Positions 25,091 to 35,668 of a stretch of DNA of 64,000 nucleotides are shown piece after piece. The stretch's first letter is position 1, and each line of letters begins with the position of its first letter. The DNA is taken from contig CM065397.1 of the NCBI GenBank assembly GCA_033060915.1, forward strand, positions 12,387,001 to 12,451,000, written 5' to 3'. The notes beneath the pieces were generated by a model. That model searched no databases and was not told where the DNA came from. It saw only the letters and a list, made by a program, of their open reading frames with translations. The position numbers and the translations under genes are program-made. This DNA comes from Euryodendron excelsum (Eukaryota; Streptophyta; Magnoliopsida; Ericales; Pentaphylacaceae).

Positions 25091-25479
25091 TGATAATGCA
25101 GCAATCTCATAGGTCTTGCCCCCTGGTCTGGGATTAGCTCTCCCATAGACGATAGATCTCTGGTTTTAATGCACACTAGTTTGATACCTACCAAATCCCT
25201 CCGATGCCAAAGTTAAATTTTATGAGAGTATATCTGAGAGTTCTTGCTGGGGGTTTTTGATATATGTGTACCTTGTTTTTCGACAGAGAGGAATCTTCTC
25301 TATATGGTGTGCATGGGGGTGTTCTATGGGCAGGTAGTCCTTTCCACGTGTCAGTGCGTCACTGAAAAACCAGGTTCAAGCAGGGCAGTTGGGGGTGGTT
25401 GTCCTTCGTTACATGTGACGTCTCGTCAAGAGCGTGTTAGAGCGGTGGCAGTGGCAGTGGCATGGCGGACGTTGCCCTC
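25091..25479 (-). mobile_element. Broken 3' LTR of the outer Ty3/gypsy element
   Basis: Direct-repeat partner of 41716-42105, starting TGATAATGCAGCAAT in both. About 24 differences can be counted in the first 180 aligned bases, mostly transitions, so the insertion is old. Similarity ends at GTTGCCCTC; the remaining 275 bp or so of this LTR is not found anywhere to the right. Confidence 0.85.
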
Positions 25480-26224
25480 TGTCGCGCCCCGATTTTTGAC
25501 CAAGTCATTTTGGCTCTGGAAAAAACAAGGAACTCTGTCATTAGAACTCATCCTCTTAGAAGGACGAGTGCGACTAGGTTTAGACTTGAAGTTGGTTTGA
25601 TTAAGGGCTTTTCTAGAAAAATGGGAATTGCCACCTAACTAGATTACGATGAATTAGGTCACCTAAAACTAAGTATAATCCAAAGATTAGACCTAGGATT
25701 TTTGAAAAAGATTTTGGAAAACCTCCTCAAGAGAGGGTTTTTAAGAAACTAGGTTATTTGGCAACCTTTGAAAAGTTTTAAGCCTTCTTTGAAAATAACT
25801 CCATTTTGGTATTTTGAAAACAGAAATTTATGATCCAGAAGTTGGTTACGTGTAAGGAAGATATCTTAAGATCATCACCCTACCCCACCCTTTCAGTATC
25901 TACATGTCTATTCACTCTTTTGTTCACTCACTAGAATAATCAGTTACCATTATCTACTTTAGAGTTTTAAAACAGGGTTTAGGCATCACTTTTTGGATGA
26001 ATGATGCATGATGCAAGTTTGGAGAAAAATGTTTGAAAACATGGAAGCTTTGAAGGATCTTGAATTAATAGAGAGTTTTGAAAAAGGACTTGAGTTGAGA
26101 TAAGAGTTATGATCGCACCATTTCAGGTTGCCTACGTATCCTATTTGGCGAGAATTAGGTCATTTGTAGTTCGGGCAAGAATTCGATAGAAGATAGGCGC
26201 ATTAGGGCATTTGGAATGTTTGAA

Positions 26225-26580
26225 GTGACCTAGGGTTAACTAACTTGGGTTAGGTTAACCTAGGGTTGAGGTGACCTAGGTTTAACTAACTTGGGTTAGG
26301 TTAACCTAGGGTTGAGGTGACCTAGAATTAACTAACTTGGATTTGGTTAACCTAAGGTTAAAGTGACCTAGGGTTACTAACTTGGGTTAGGTTAACCTAG
26401 GGTTAGACGACTAGGGTTGAAGTGACTTAGGGTTAACTAACTTCGGTTAAGTTAGCCTAGGGTTGGACAACTAGAGTCAAGTTAACCTAGGGTTGAAGGG
26501 ATCTAGGGTTAACTAATTTGGGTTAGGTTAGCCTAGAGTTGGACAACTAGGGTCAAGTGAACCTAGGGTTGAAGGGTGGT
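26225..26580. repeat. 46-bp tandem repeats in the long LTR
   Basis: Units start GTGACCTAGGGTTAACTAAC at 26225, 26271 and 26317, exactly 46 bp apart, then continue as diverged and partly expanded units to about 26580. Contains TAACCTAGGGTTA palindrome-like pieces. Resembles telomere-type sequence superficially but the unit is different. Confidence 0.9.
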
Positions 26581-29281
26581 GTTAGAATAGGATTTCATGC
26601 ATTCTTTGAAAAGGGGTTTTGAAAAACAAATCATGTTGTGCAGAAGACTCTTGTGAACGAACCTTTTGAAGATCATTTCCATGAAAATTGACTCTAGTCA
26701 AGTATATGGTTTATATGGTTGATATTTGAAAACCATTCAAAAGAAGGTTTTTCTTAGGACCATTATAACCTTTATCTTGAAAACAGTGGGAACTTTAAAA
26801 ATCAACATAACAATGACAACTTTTTGAAAAACCATTTTTAATGCAAAGATGAAGAGAATGAACTTTTAAAAACCATTTTTAAAGGAAACCATTTTAACAA
26901 ATTAGGGTTCCTATGGCCAATGTAAAGGGAACTCACTTAACAGAGGGTTCCATAGGAATATTCCAACCACAACACTCATGAGAATAGAAACCTTTGGAAT
27001 CAAATAGTTTGAAAATCCTTCTCACACAAGAATCAAAAGAGAAGGAAACCATCCTAACAATTTAGGGTTCATATGATCAATATAAAAGGGATACCACTCA
27101 AGAGAGGGTTCCATGGGCCATTCCAACCACTAATTTTGAAAGAATAGAAACATTGAGAATTAGAGAGTTTGAGAACCATTTTTATGCAAGTTGGAATGCA
27201 AGGGTGCAAAAATGTGAATTAGGGGTTAATGGGGAGATTTTCTAAGCATGATTTCTTAGAGTCTCATTCTAAGCTTCAAGGGACCTACTCTTAGAACCAT
27301 TTTGAGAAGAATATTTAGCTTGAAAATGGCATGGAGATGATAATAGTGCAAGTTTTGGAAAACATGTTTATAAACATGAAAATAAAGCCAAACACACAAA
27401 ACATGAACAAGATACCATATGCAAGGGGTCTTGAATTTATACAAGGTTTTAGGCTATACCACATAATCAAGGTGCTCAAAGACCATACCATCTTAAAGTA
27501 AGCTAGTGAGTGATCCCCCTACCCGGGGCTCTCACCAACTTTCCTCTAGGCATGAGCTAAGAGCGCTCTTGTCTCAAGCATGCAAGAATTGGGGGGGGGG
27601 GGGGGGGAGGGGGGTAGAAGATGGGGATTAAAATAGAGAATAGCCTAAGTAGGTTAGGAGGGAGAAGAAAAGAGTGGGGGAAGACCAAAATATAACAGGA
27701 AATACCATGTTTTGCCTTCAAACACTATCAAACTCCAATAGATGCTTAGACTTGATCTTGGATGGACTTGGAAGGGGCTGGAATGAAGCTTTCTATGGCA
27801 TGGAGGGCCTTGTAGGTGAGTTGTATAGGTTAGAATGAGGTGAACTATAACCTAAATGTTTGGGGAGAGGAGTATATGGAGGGTTTCAGATTTTTAGAGC
27901 TATTTATGCAGAGTTTCGCCATAATTTTTTATTCTGCAATATGCAAAGGGGAATGCATATATTTATAGGCAATCTTGGAGAGGCCTGGCGCATATGGTAC
28001 ATGCGCCTGGGCAAAATTTGTCCTGGCGCATGTAGCACATGCGCCAATACTGTTCTATTAGAAGAAGGCCACGTGGCACCCATTTTACTGGCTAAATTTT
28101 AACGGCTAAGCGAAGTTTGATTAATCTGATCAAAATCTGAATGCGTGTAGCATACGCTCTGCCGCCGGGAGTGTTTGTTTAAACTTTACCTCGATAATTG
28201 AGCCAACTAGAAAGGTTTCGGAGGAATCGGTTGTATCCACAGTTTTCTTCTAGGGTTTCCCGTGAACTTTCAAGTTTTAAAAAAGTTAGAATAGTATTCG
28301 AAAGTGTGAGATATCATTTCGGGAAGAGTGTATGAAATTGCATATCTGCAGAGCGTCTGTGATACACTTTGCAGGGGTTCAAAAGTAGCTATTTTTGTGC
28401 CGCATGATCGAGGCATTCGGGAAACAATCTCTTCCGATCGGACCGTACCGATGGAAAGTACTCTAGAAATACTTTCGGGAATTCTCTTATTTACACATTT
28501 CTCAAGTTGTTTGACGGTGCATTATAATCAAAAAATTGGGGAAAAAGTCAATATTGGTGGAGCGTCTTACAGACGCTCCAAGGGTTGCTAAAAGTGGCAG
28601 CTTTCAAGCCACGGGATGAGGGATTTCGGGGAGCGATCTATCCATTCATGCTGTATCGATGGAAAAACCTACGAACGAGCTTTCAGGAATTCCCTGGTTT
28701 ACGCATTTCTCAAATCATTTGACGGTGCGTTATAACTAGGAAATCAAGAGAAAAGGCAATTTCGGCGAAGCGTCTACGAGACACTCTAGGGAACTTTTAT
28801 TGAGTCGGGGGTGTTTAGTGTCGTAAGGTCCTCCTTAGGTTAAACAGGGGTGTATGACAAGACCCGTCGTTCAATATTCTAGGACCGGTGTTGTTTCGAG
28901 GTGCGTTTGGTTTGTCAAAGGCAAAATGGTCATTTTAACTGAGTTTGGTTTAAAATTGTTAGGAATGGATCGGAGTGTTATGTTAAGGATGTTGGGTCAT
29001 TCAGGGATGATCCCGGGAGAGTCTTTTATAGTTCAGTGGGATTTGTGCATTGTTGGGGTGTTCTGGGGCAAAACGGTCATTTTGATCGGAGTTAGCCGAA
29101 ATGGGACTGGAATTGGACAGAATGGCGTGCGAAGTATGCCTAACTGCTTAGTAGCACTTTAGAAGGGTGGACTTGCCGTTTTGAGAGATTTTGAACTTTC
29201 TCAAAACATGCCTGGAGGCCCAAGGGGCAGGTTTGGTCATTTTTCACCGAGTCGAGCAAACAGGCGCCGGTGTTGACCTAG

Positions 29282-29625
29282 GTGTTGGTTTCCGAGACCG
29301 CCCAGTCTCAGAAAAATACCTGTGCAGTGTTGGTCCCTTAGACCGCCCGTTCTCAAAAAGCTTCCTGTACCTGTAGGGTGGTGTTGGTTTCTGAGAACGT
29401 CAAGTCTCAGAAAGCTACCTACGATGGCGGTGTTGGTCTTCGAGAACGCCTGGTATCGGAGAACTACCTAATGACTAATATTCTATATTGGCGGGCTAGT
29501 AGCCGCCAGAAGTGAACCGTCTAGAATTTGATAAGGTGTTGGTCACCGAGATCGACCGATCTTAGGAAGCTACCTGGATGGCGTTGGTTCCCCAGACCGC
29601 CCGATCTCGGAAAGCTGCTTGGAAT
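29282..29625. repeat. Six irregular hairpin-forming repeats
   Basis: GTGTTGGTx starts at 29282, 29327, 29381, 29430, 29536 and a GCGTTGGT variant at 29581. Each is followed by an inverted pair of the form CCGAGACCG...GTCTCGG and then AAGCTACCTG-like sequence. Spacing varies (45-106 bp). Confidence 0.75.
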
Positions 29626-29801
29626 GCCTAGGGGCATGATGATGTTTATGGCTTCAGTTGGACCTTGTGGGCCCAGGAAGCGACTAGTTGACTGTATTGG
29701 AGTTTGAAAGACCCGTCCTAGGCTTGCATGTATTGTGACGTTTGAAAATTGGGTCCAATCGGGCCGAAGATTGCCGAGCAGGCAAAAATGAGGTGCTTAC
29801 A

Positions 29802-29819
29802 GCTGCCCTTTTTTTTTTG
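29802..29819 (-). other. Polypurine tract of the nested element
   Basis: Minus strand reads ACAAAAAAAAAAGGGCAGC directly before the TGTAAGCACC LTR start. This is the expected plus-strand priming site of a minus-oriented LTR element. Confidence 0.65.
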
Positions 29820-30185
29820 TCTTTGCTTGTTGAAGGCATAAAAATAATAAAGTAAGAATCCTTTTTTGGTCGCAAGGCGATTGGAGGGATGATAACCCGG
29901 TAAGCTTGAAACGTTTTGGACTCCTTGAAAGTCGCTGGTCTGGAAAACCTTAAATTTTTGAAAAATTTTAAGCTTTGAAAATTATAATCTGGATTTGAGC
30001 TGCCAGTTGACGAAATTCAGCCTAGAACACTTGATTTTTGAAAATAAATTTTCACTTTTGAAAGCCTCGAAAATGATTTTTGACTCTCGGAGGATTGAAA
30101 GTTAGTTTTGGCGAGAAGCTGAAAAGCCAAACGCATGTGGCACATGCGCTTGGTCTAATGGAACCTTGGCGCATATAGCACATAT

Positions 30186-31947
30186 TGTTGGCCCAAGTAG
30201 GCAACTCAAGAGGGGGGGTGAATTGGGTTTTATAGAATTTTTTAACAAGAATTTCAACTAAAACTTATTTATGTATTTTAACACCAATTAATCGAAATAT
30301 ATATATCAAGCAAGTGGAATATATATCAATATATATACTTATGCAAACATGTATAGTGAGCAATTAAACAAAACTGAGGCAGAAGAGAAGTGCACCAGAT
30401 TTATAGAGGTTCGGCCAACCTTGCCTACGTCCTCTCTTCTTCGATCCTTTCGAAGGAATTCCACTATGCAATACTCCTTACACAGCCGCTGGTTGTGCCA
30501 CGAGTGCCCAGCTCACTCTTACAAAAGCTTCTTCCCAAGCTTTCAAAACCTAAGAGATTTTGTCCAAGCTTCTCTTAAACTTACAAGTGTTTTTCCCAAG
30601 AACACTCAAACTTACAAGGTTACAAACCCACCCAAACGAGAATGAATGAAGATTATACAAAGAGTGACTCTCCTAGTGAGTATACAAATGAATACAACTC
30701 AATGGATAACTTTAAACACTCAGCAAAAATATATGACAGTTAGGTACAGGTAATTTTCAGCTTCAAGCACTTGATATGAATGGTATGATTGCTCTTCTCT
30801 TCTTGTTTGAAGCTGTATGTATCTCATATATATAGGTATGGATCGATTCTAGCCGTTGGAGAAGTATGGGAAAAGATTTGGTTGAAGTTTTGCCCATACC
30901 GTCTGTCAGAAAACTAGCCGTTACGGTCTAGGAGTCGACTCTTTTCACAATGAGTCGACTCTTTTTGCATTTCAGCAGATTTTTCAAGTTTTTGTCCAAA
31001 TGAGTCGACTCTTTTGTCCCAGGAGTCGACTCTTTTCAGCAGTCTGCAGAATTGTTTGTTCTCTGTTGCAATGAGTCGACTCTTTTTGGCCAGGAGTCGA
31101 CTCTTTTAAGCTTCCAGCACAAATCCAAGGCTCTGTTCGAATGAGTTGACTCTTTTTGCTTGAGGGGTCGACTCTTTTTCCAAAAACCCATATTTTTGCA
31201 ACTTTTCTTCATTCTTTTTCAAAGCTTCCAATCTCTTCAAGGATCATCTAAATAGGCTTTTTAAAGCTTGCAAACACTTCTTCAAGATTAGATGACTCCA
31301 AGAACATCTTCAATCCATTCAAGATGAATTTTCTTCATTTTCATCACTTGTAGAGCTCTTCCATTATCATAGCTTCATCCATTGATTCAAGTCTTCTTCA
31401 ATATCTTCAAGAGAGCTTCCATGACTTAGAATCTTCATTTCTTCAATCAACATGGCTTCTTCATGGACTTCAACAACTCAAGAAAGCTTTCCAAATCTTG
31501 TGATTCCTTCCATGTCTTCAAGACATCTTTACATCTATCAAGAAAGGTTTTATGTTTTTGAGTTGGTCTCTTCTTTTTCCATTCTTGCAAGATATCTTCA
31601 AGTCCTCAAAGTCTTCAATCTTTTCAATCAAGACTTTGATCATTTTCATTCTTCTTCTTTGATATCCATCATCTTCATTCCCTTATAAAATCACCATTGT
31701 AGAATATGCTATTCTTTCATGCTTATCAATCTTCAATCTAGGATTTTCATCAACTTGAGAATTCTTTTTCTTCTTATAATATCACCTTTGTAGAATACAT
31801 CACTTCATCATGCTTTTCATCATAAGTCTTCTATTATGATAAGCTTCAAGTCAAGATCTAATTAATAATTCATCTGCACACTAAGTAGAATTATTAGATC
31901 ATTTAACCATGTTTTGTTATCATCAAAATCAAGGCATTGACTCAACA
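30186..31947 (-). mobile_element. Solo LTR (probably Ty1/copia, SIRE-like) with CATAT duplication
   Basis: 1762 bp, TGTTGGCCC at the left end and CTCAACA at the right. CATAT at 30181-30185 is repeated exactly at 31948-31952. On the minus strand it starts TGTTGAGTCAATGCC, followed by TTTTGATGATAACAAAAC and ends CACCCCCCCTCTTGAGTTG..., a combination I associate with SIRE-type copia LTRs. It carries eight copies of a GAGTCGACTC palindrome (30931-31172). No internal coding region remains, so this is the product of LTR-LTR recombination. Confidence 0.85.
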
Positions 31948-32935
31948 CATATGCCAAATGGAAGTTTCTTCCAGCACATCTGCTACATGTGCCAAGTCGT
32001 GGGTTTTAAAACAGAGCAGTTCGCATTCTACATTGCGTGTTTTCGCAATTTGAGAATTATTTGCGAGTTTCTCCGAAGGGTTTTCGAGGGATTTCAACCG
32101 AGCATCATTGGGGAAGTGTCGAGAGACGTTGGGTACTTGCCGAAGGTCATTGTTGTTGCCTGATTCTCGCCGGAGAACTCGTTTCTTGTCGAAGAACCCC
32201 AAAAGTTAGTTTCTTTGAAACTTTGTCGATTTCGATGCATATGTTTCCTTTTTTCACAAATGATTAGTGTAAATCTATGCTTTTGGATGTTTAGAATGCA
32301 ATGGGTGGATTGTTTTTGCAATTTGGTAAAGATTTGAGTGTGTTTGGGGTGATTTTGTGTGTGTATAAATTTGGATTTCTTGCAGGGTTGAGAAAATTGC
32401 TTCTGTAGGCCCGGATATTGCGTGTTTGTGTATGATTTTTGTACTAGAAGTTTTAGAAAAATGTGTAGAACAGCCGTATAAAGTTTTATAATTTTTTGAA
32501 AAATCTTGAATTTTTGAATTTTTAGAAATTATGAAAAAATAGGAAAAATTGAGAAAAATTAGAAAATTGATCTTGCTGAAGGCCAAAAAATTGTAAGGAA
32601 ATTTTAGAAAATTGTGGGGATATTCTTGAATGTTTTAAGAATTTTTGTGGAATTTTTGGAAACAGAAATGGAAATGGGGAACTTGAAAAATTGAAGAAGT
32701 TAACTTAAAAAAAATTGCATTTAAGGATGGGTTGCGTATTGCGGAGGATGAGATTGTTTTAATTGATGTGGTTAAAAGTTCGGGATGCCTTGGGACTGTG
32801 CTTGTGGCTTGTTGAAATTTGGGGTGATGACTTTTTAAGACGAAACCTTTCTGAAATTTTCAAAAAGTAGTGAGCCTTTAAAAATTTAACACCCAACTTT
32901 AAAGTTTTTGAAAAAAGCAATTATTTTTTAGAATT

Positions 32936-33420
32936 GGGCTTTTGGAGGAGAAAGCCTGGAGAAACCGAAATTTCAAAAAAAAATTTAGAAGAAAAGTAGT
33001 GAATTTTGGGTTTTTGAAGGGGAAAACTCAAAAAACCAATTTGAAGTTTAGAAAAATAGTAGAAAATTTTGGAACCGGGCTTTTGAAGGAGAAAGTCTGG
33101 GAAACCACTTTGAAATTTTGACATGAGACTTTTTGAGGAAAAATCTCGAAACCCGTTGAAAACTTTGGAGTAGGGCTTTTGAAGGGAAAAGCCTGGAAAA
33201 CTGCTTTAAAAATTAGAAACAACTTTTTGAGGAAACAGCCTGAAAAATCGTTAAAAACATTTTGAAATAGGGCTTTGGATGGGGAAAGCTCAGAAGACCA
33301 CTTCGAAATTTATAAACAAACTTTTTGAGGAAAAAGCTTGAAAAACCGTTGAAAACATTTTGAAACAGGGCTTTTGAAGGGGAAAGCCCGGAAAACCATT
33401 TCGAAATTTAGAAACAAACT
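32936..33420. repeat. About 97-bp tandem repeats
   Basis: GGGCTTTTGAAGG-type starts at 33077, 33173, 33270 and 33368 (steps 96, 97, 98), with two shorter diverged units before them at about 32936 and 33007. Each unit alternates GGAGAAAGCCTGG and ACTTTTTGAGGAAA motifs. Confidence 0.85.
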
Positions 33421-33509
33421 GCGGGAATGGATAAGACCTTAGCTTCCTCCTTCTTTTTTTTCTTTTCTCTCCCTTTTTTTCCTGTCCTTTTGTCCCCCGA
33501 CTTTTTTCC

Positions 33510-33540
<31 letters not shown>

Positions 33541-33607
33541 TTTTCTCTCTTTTTTTTGGGTGGTTATATTCATATTCGGTGACTGATCAACTTTGTGCAT
33601 GTCGTTA
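33421..33607. other. Pyrimidine/poly-T rich stretch
   Basis: Long T runs mixed with CTCTC and CCCCC between the 97-bp repeats and the plus-strand ORF relic. No coding content. Confidence 0.8.
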
Positions 33608-34048
33608 CTTTTTCAAGATATCGGAAGTAGGTGCTGATGGTTCTGATAGGAGACGCTGCGGGAAGGCACCGTGGATCAAGCCAGGGGAGGGCAGCGACAG
33701 TACGAGCGGTTCAGCCAGTGGTGGTAGCTGTCGGCCTTAGAAGTCTACGAGCAGGACGGCCTCCAGTGGTAGTTCTACGACGGGACAGCCCACGGTTGCT
33801 CCAGGCCTTGTTGGCGCCCACTTCCTTCCAACGCCAGGGTATCCAAGAAGTATCCTGAGCTGGATTTCACTAGCTTTAACCCACTTAAGGAGGAAGCTCC
33901 ACCAGCCTTGGGAGGGGCTGATTAGGATGCTACTGGCCAAGCTATGATGAAGGCTACTAAGGAGGGTCAGCGGAAGGCCCCAAAGGTGACGGCTGCTGAA
34001 GAGGCTCAGCAAAAGGTCTCTGAGGGGAAAGAGCAGCCCCTAACATGA
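33608..34048 (+). pseudogene. Plus-strand ORF relic, antisense to the retroelement (candidate aORF)
   Basis: A Ser/Gly/Lys-rich frame from about 33608 (GADGSDRRRCGKAPW...) has a stop at 33738 and a frameshift near 33845, then continues as KYPELDFTSFNPLKEEAPPA and ends at the TGA 34046-34048. It lies downstream of pol and opposite to it. Tat-lineage elements are known to carry an extra antisense ORF in that place, which fits. I recognise no domain. A chance frame is less likely because the frame can be followed across the two breaks with similar composition. Confidence 0.45.
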
Positions 34049-34220
34049 AAGACTTTCTCTCTCTCTTTTTTTTTTTTTTTTTTGAAAAGGGGCGTTCACC
34101 TTGGTATTCCTTTCAGCCCAGTGCTCGTCGGATTCTTTAGATAACTTATAGAATGACTGTAGAATTTCTGTTTTTTTTGTATGGTTGAATGCCCAAATTG
34201 GATGATGTTGACTGAAAAGA

Positions 34221-34550
34221 TTCTATGCCATTTCCAATTAAGGCCATCTAGCTCTACTCGGTCGCATGAACCAAGCAGATTCTATGCTATTGCCAATTAA
34301 GGCCATCTTGCTCTGCTCAGTCACGTGAACCGAGCAGATTCTATGCTATTGCCAATTAAGGCCATCTGGCTCTACTCGATCACGAGAATCGAGCAGATTT
34401 TATGCCATTGCCAATTAAGGCCATCTGGCTTAGCTCAATCACCTGAACCGAGCAGATTCTATGTCGTTGCCAATTAAGGTCATCTGGCTCTGCTTGGTCA
34501 CATGAACCGAGCAGATTCTATGCCATTGCCAATTAAAACTGAGCAGATTC
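34221..34550. repeat. 59-bp tandem repeat, six copies
   Basis: TTCTATGCx at 34221, 34280, 34339, 34398 (TTTTATGC), 34457 and 34516, each step exactly 59 bp. Shared core CAATTAAGGCCATCTGGCTC and ACCGAGCAGATTC. Sits just downstream of the integrase stop on the element's strand. Confidence 0.95.
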
Positions 34551-34616
34551 GTGGGAGTAGACAACAGTTGAACAGTCGCTTTGATTGATAATTCGTCGAG
34601 TTACAATTAGAGCCTT

Positions 34617-35668
34617 TCAAAAGTAGTACTTCCTCAAATGCTCTACGTGCCACGGGTGTGGTAATTCCTTGCTCTTTAGATTCTTCAGTCTGTAGGTCCC
34701 TTTCCTAGTGCTGCCAACCACCTCGTAGGGGCCTTCCCAGTTAGGCCCAAGTTTGCCTTCCTTAGAATCTTTCAATCGAACTCTGGAGTTGTGGTATTGG
34801 CGTATCCTCTGTTAATATGACGTTATCCTTATAACTGCCTGTAGCCTCCGTTCTTGCAACAGATCTAAGTCCACATTCTTAGCCTCATTGTCGGTCTCGG
34901 GGTCAAACTACACCGTCCTTGGGCTGGGGAGTCTGATCTCCACTGGGATGACCGCCTCAGTGCCGAAGGTCAATGGGAACGGTGTCTACCCCGTAGATGC
35001 CCTCTCCGTTGATCTATAAGCCCAGAGGATGTTAAGGAGTTCTTCCGCCCATAAGCCCTTGGCTTTTTTCAACTTTGTCTTAAGGATGTTTAGGCGCGAC
35101 CTGTTCGTAACTTTGACTTGGCCATTGGCCTGAGGATGCTCAGGGGAGGAAGTGTGCTGACTAATTCCTAGGTCGTTGCATAACTGGTTGAATTGTCTGC
35201 CCTTGAGCTGTTTTTCGTTGTTTGCGATAACGATCCTAAGAATTCTGAATCTACAAACAATATTCTGCCGTAAGAATTTTCTCATTTTCTCTTCGATGAT
35301 CGTAGGTAGTGCCTCTGCCTCCGCCTCCGCCTCCGCCCACTTGGTGAAATAATTGATAGCTACCACCGCAAACTTTCTCTACCCCTTTGCTAGCAATAAC
35401 AGTCCTACAATGTTGATTCTTCATTGGGCGAAGAGCCACGGGGTCTGGATCGAGGTCAGCTCCCGAGAGGGCAGCCTCGGGATGTTGGCGAACCGCTCAC
35501 ACTTGTTGCACTTCTTGTCGAATTCTTGGGCGTCCTTTTCCATGGTAGGCTAGTAATATGCTGTTCGCAGGATCTTCCTGGCGAGGGATTGACCACTTGA
35601 GTGATTTTCGCACACCCCTTGATGAACCTCTCTCATCATGTACTCTACCTCTTCCTCCGTGGCGCAGC
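34617..35668 (-). pseudogene. Retroelement integrase, decayed
   Basis: Integrase inserts the cDNA into the genome. The HHCC zinc-binding part is readable near 35450-35650 (REVHQGVCENH, KKCNKCERF). The core follows (AINYFTKWAEAEAEAE, then NNEKQL where the second catalytic Asp region is expected, SSPEHPQANGQV, WAYRST). The C-terminal part LGPNWEGPYEVVG ends HLRKYYF at the stop 34617-34619. In-frame stops replace expected Trp codons near 35550 and 35420, and frames shift several times. A GAG-rich run (AEAEAEAE) is a small codon expansion. Confidence 0.85.

Larger units (their letters stand above)
25480..29801 (-). mobile_element. 4.3-kb LTR of a second, nested retroelement
   Basis: On the minus strand it begins TGTAAGCACCTCATTTTT and ends GGGGCGCGACA, the TG...CA form of a long Ty3/gypsy LTR. 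A purine run (polypurine tract) lies directly upstream on that strand at 29802-29819, making this a 3' LTR. It contains the 46-bp tandem repeats (26225-26580), a poly-G run at about 27592-27617, two 21-bp palindromes near 28.0 kb and six hairpin-forming repeats (29282-29625). No coding sequence recognised. No second copy of this LTR is in the window. Confidence 0.7.
29820..33420. other. Non-coding 3' internal region of the nested element
   Basis: Apart from the solo LTR (30186-31947) this is A/T- and TTTGAAAA-rich sequence without a credible gene. It contains palindromes at 30131-30150 and 31973-31993 and the roughly 97-bp tandem repeats at 32936-33420. Placing it in the nested rather than the outer element is inference. 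Confidence 0.5.

Noticed and set aside
26225..26580. Telomere-like (CCTAGGGTT) sequence
   Set aside because: The unit is 46 bp and internal to an LTR; no run of the plant telomere heptamer.
27592..27617. Poly-G run as a G-quadruplex regulatory element
   Set aside because: Homopolymer runs of this type are often sequencing or slippage products; nothing else supports a role.
25480..29801. Plus-strand retroelement starting TGTCGCGCCCCG
   Set aside because: The purine tract next to 29801 lies upstream of the LTR on the minus strand, and no primer-binding site follows on the plus strand, so the minus orientation fits better.
34221..34550. Regular repeats that could look like a CRISPR array
   Set aside because: Units are contiguous 59-bp tandem repeats without unique spacers, inside a plant retroelement.
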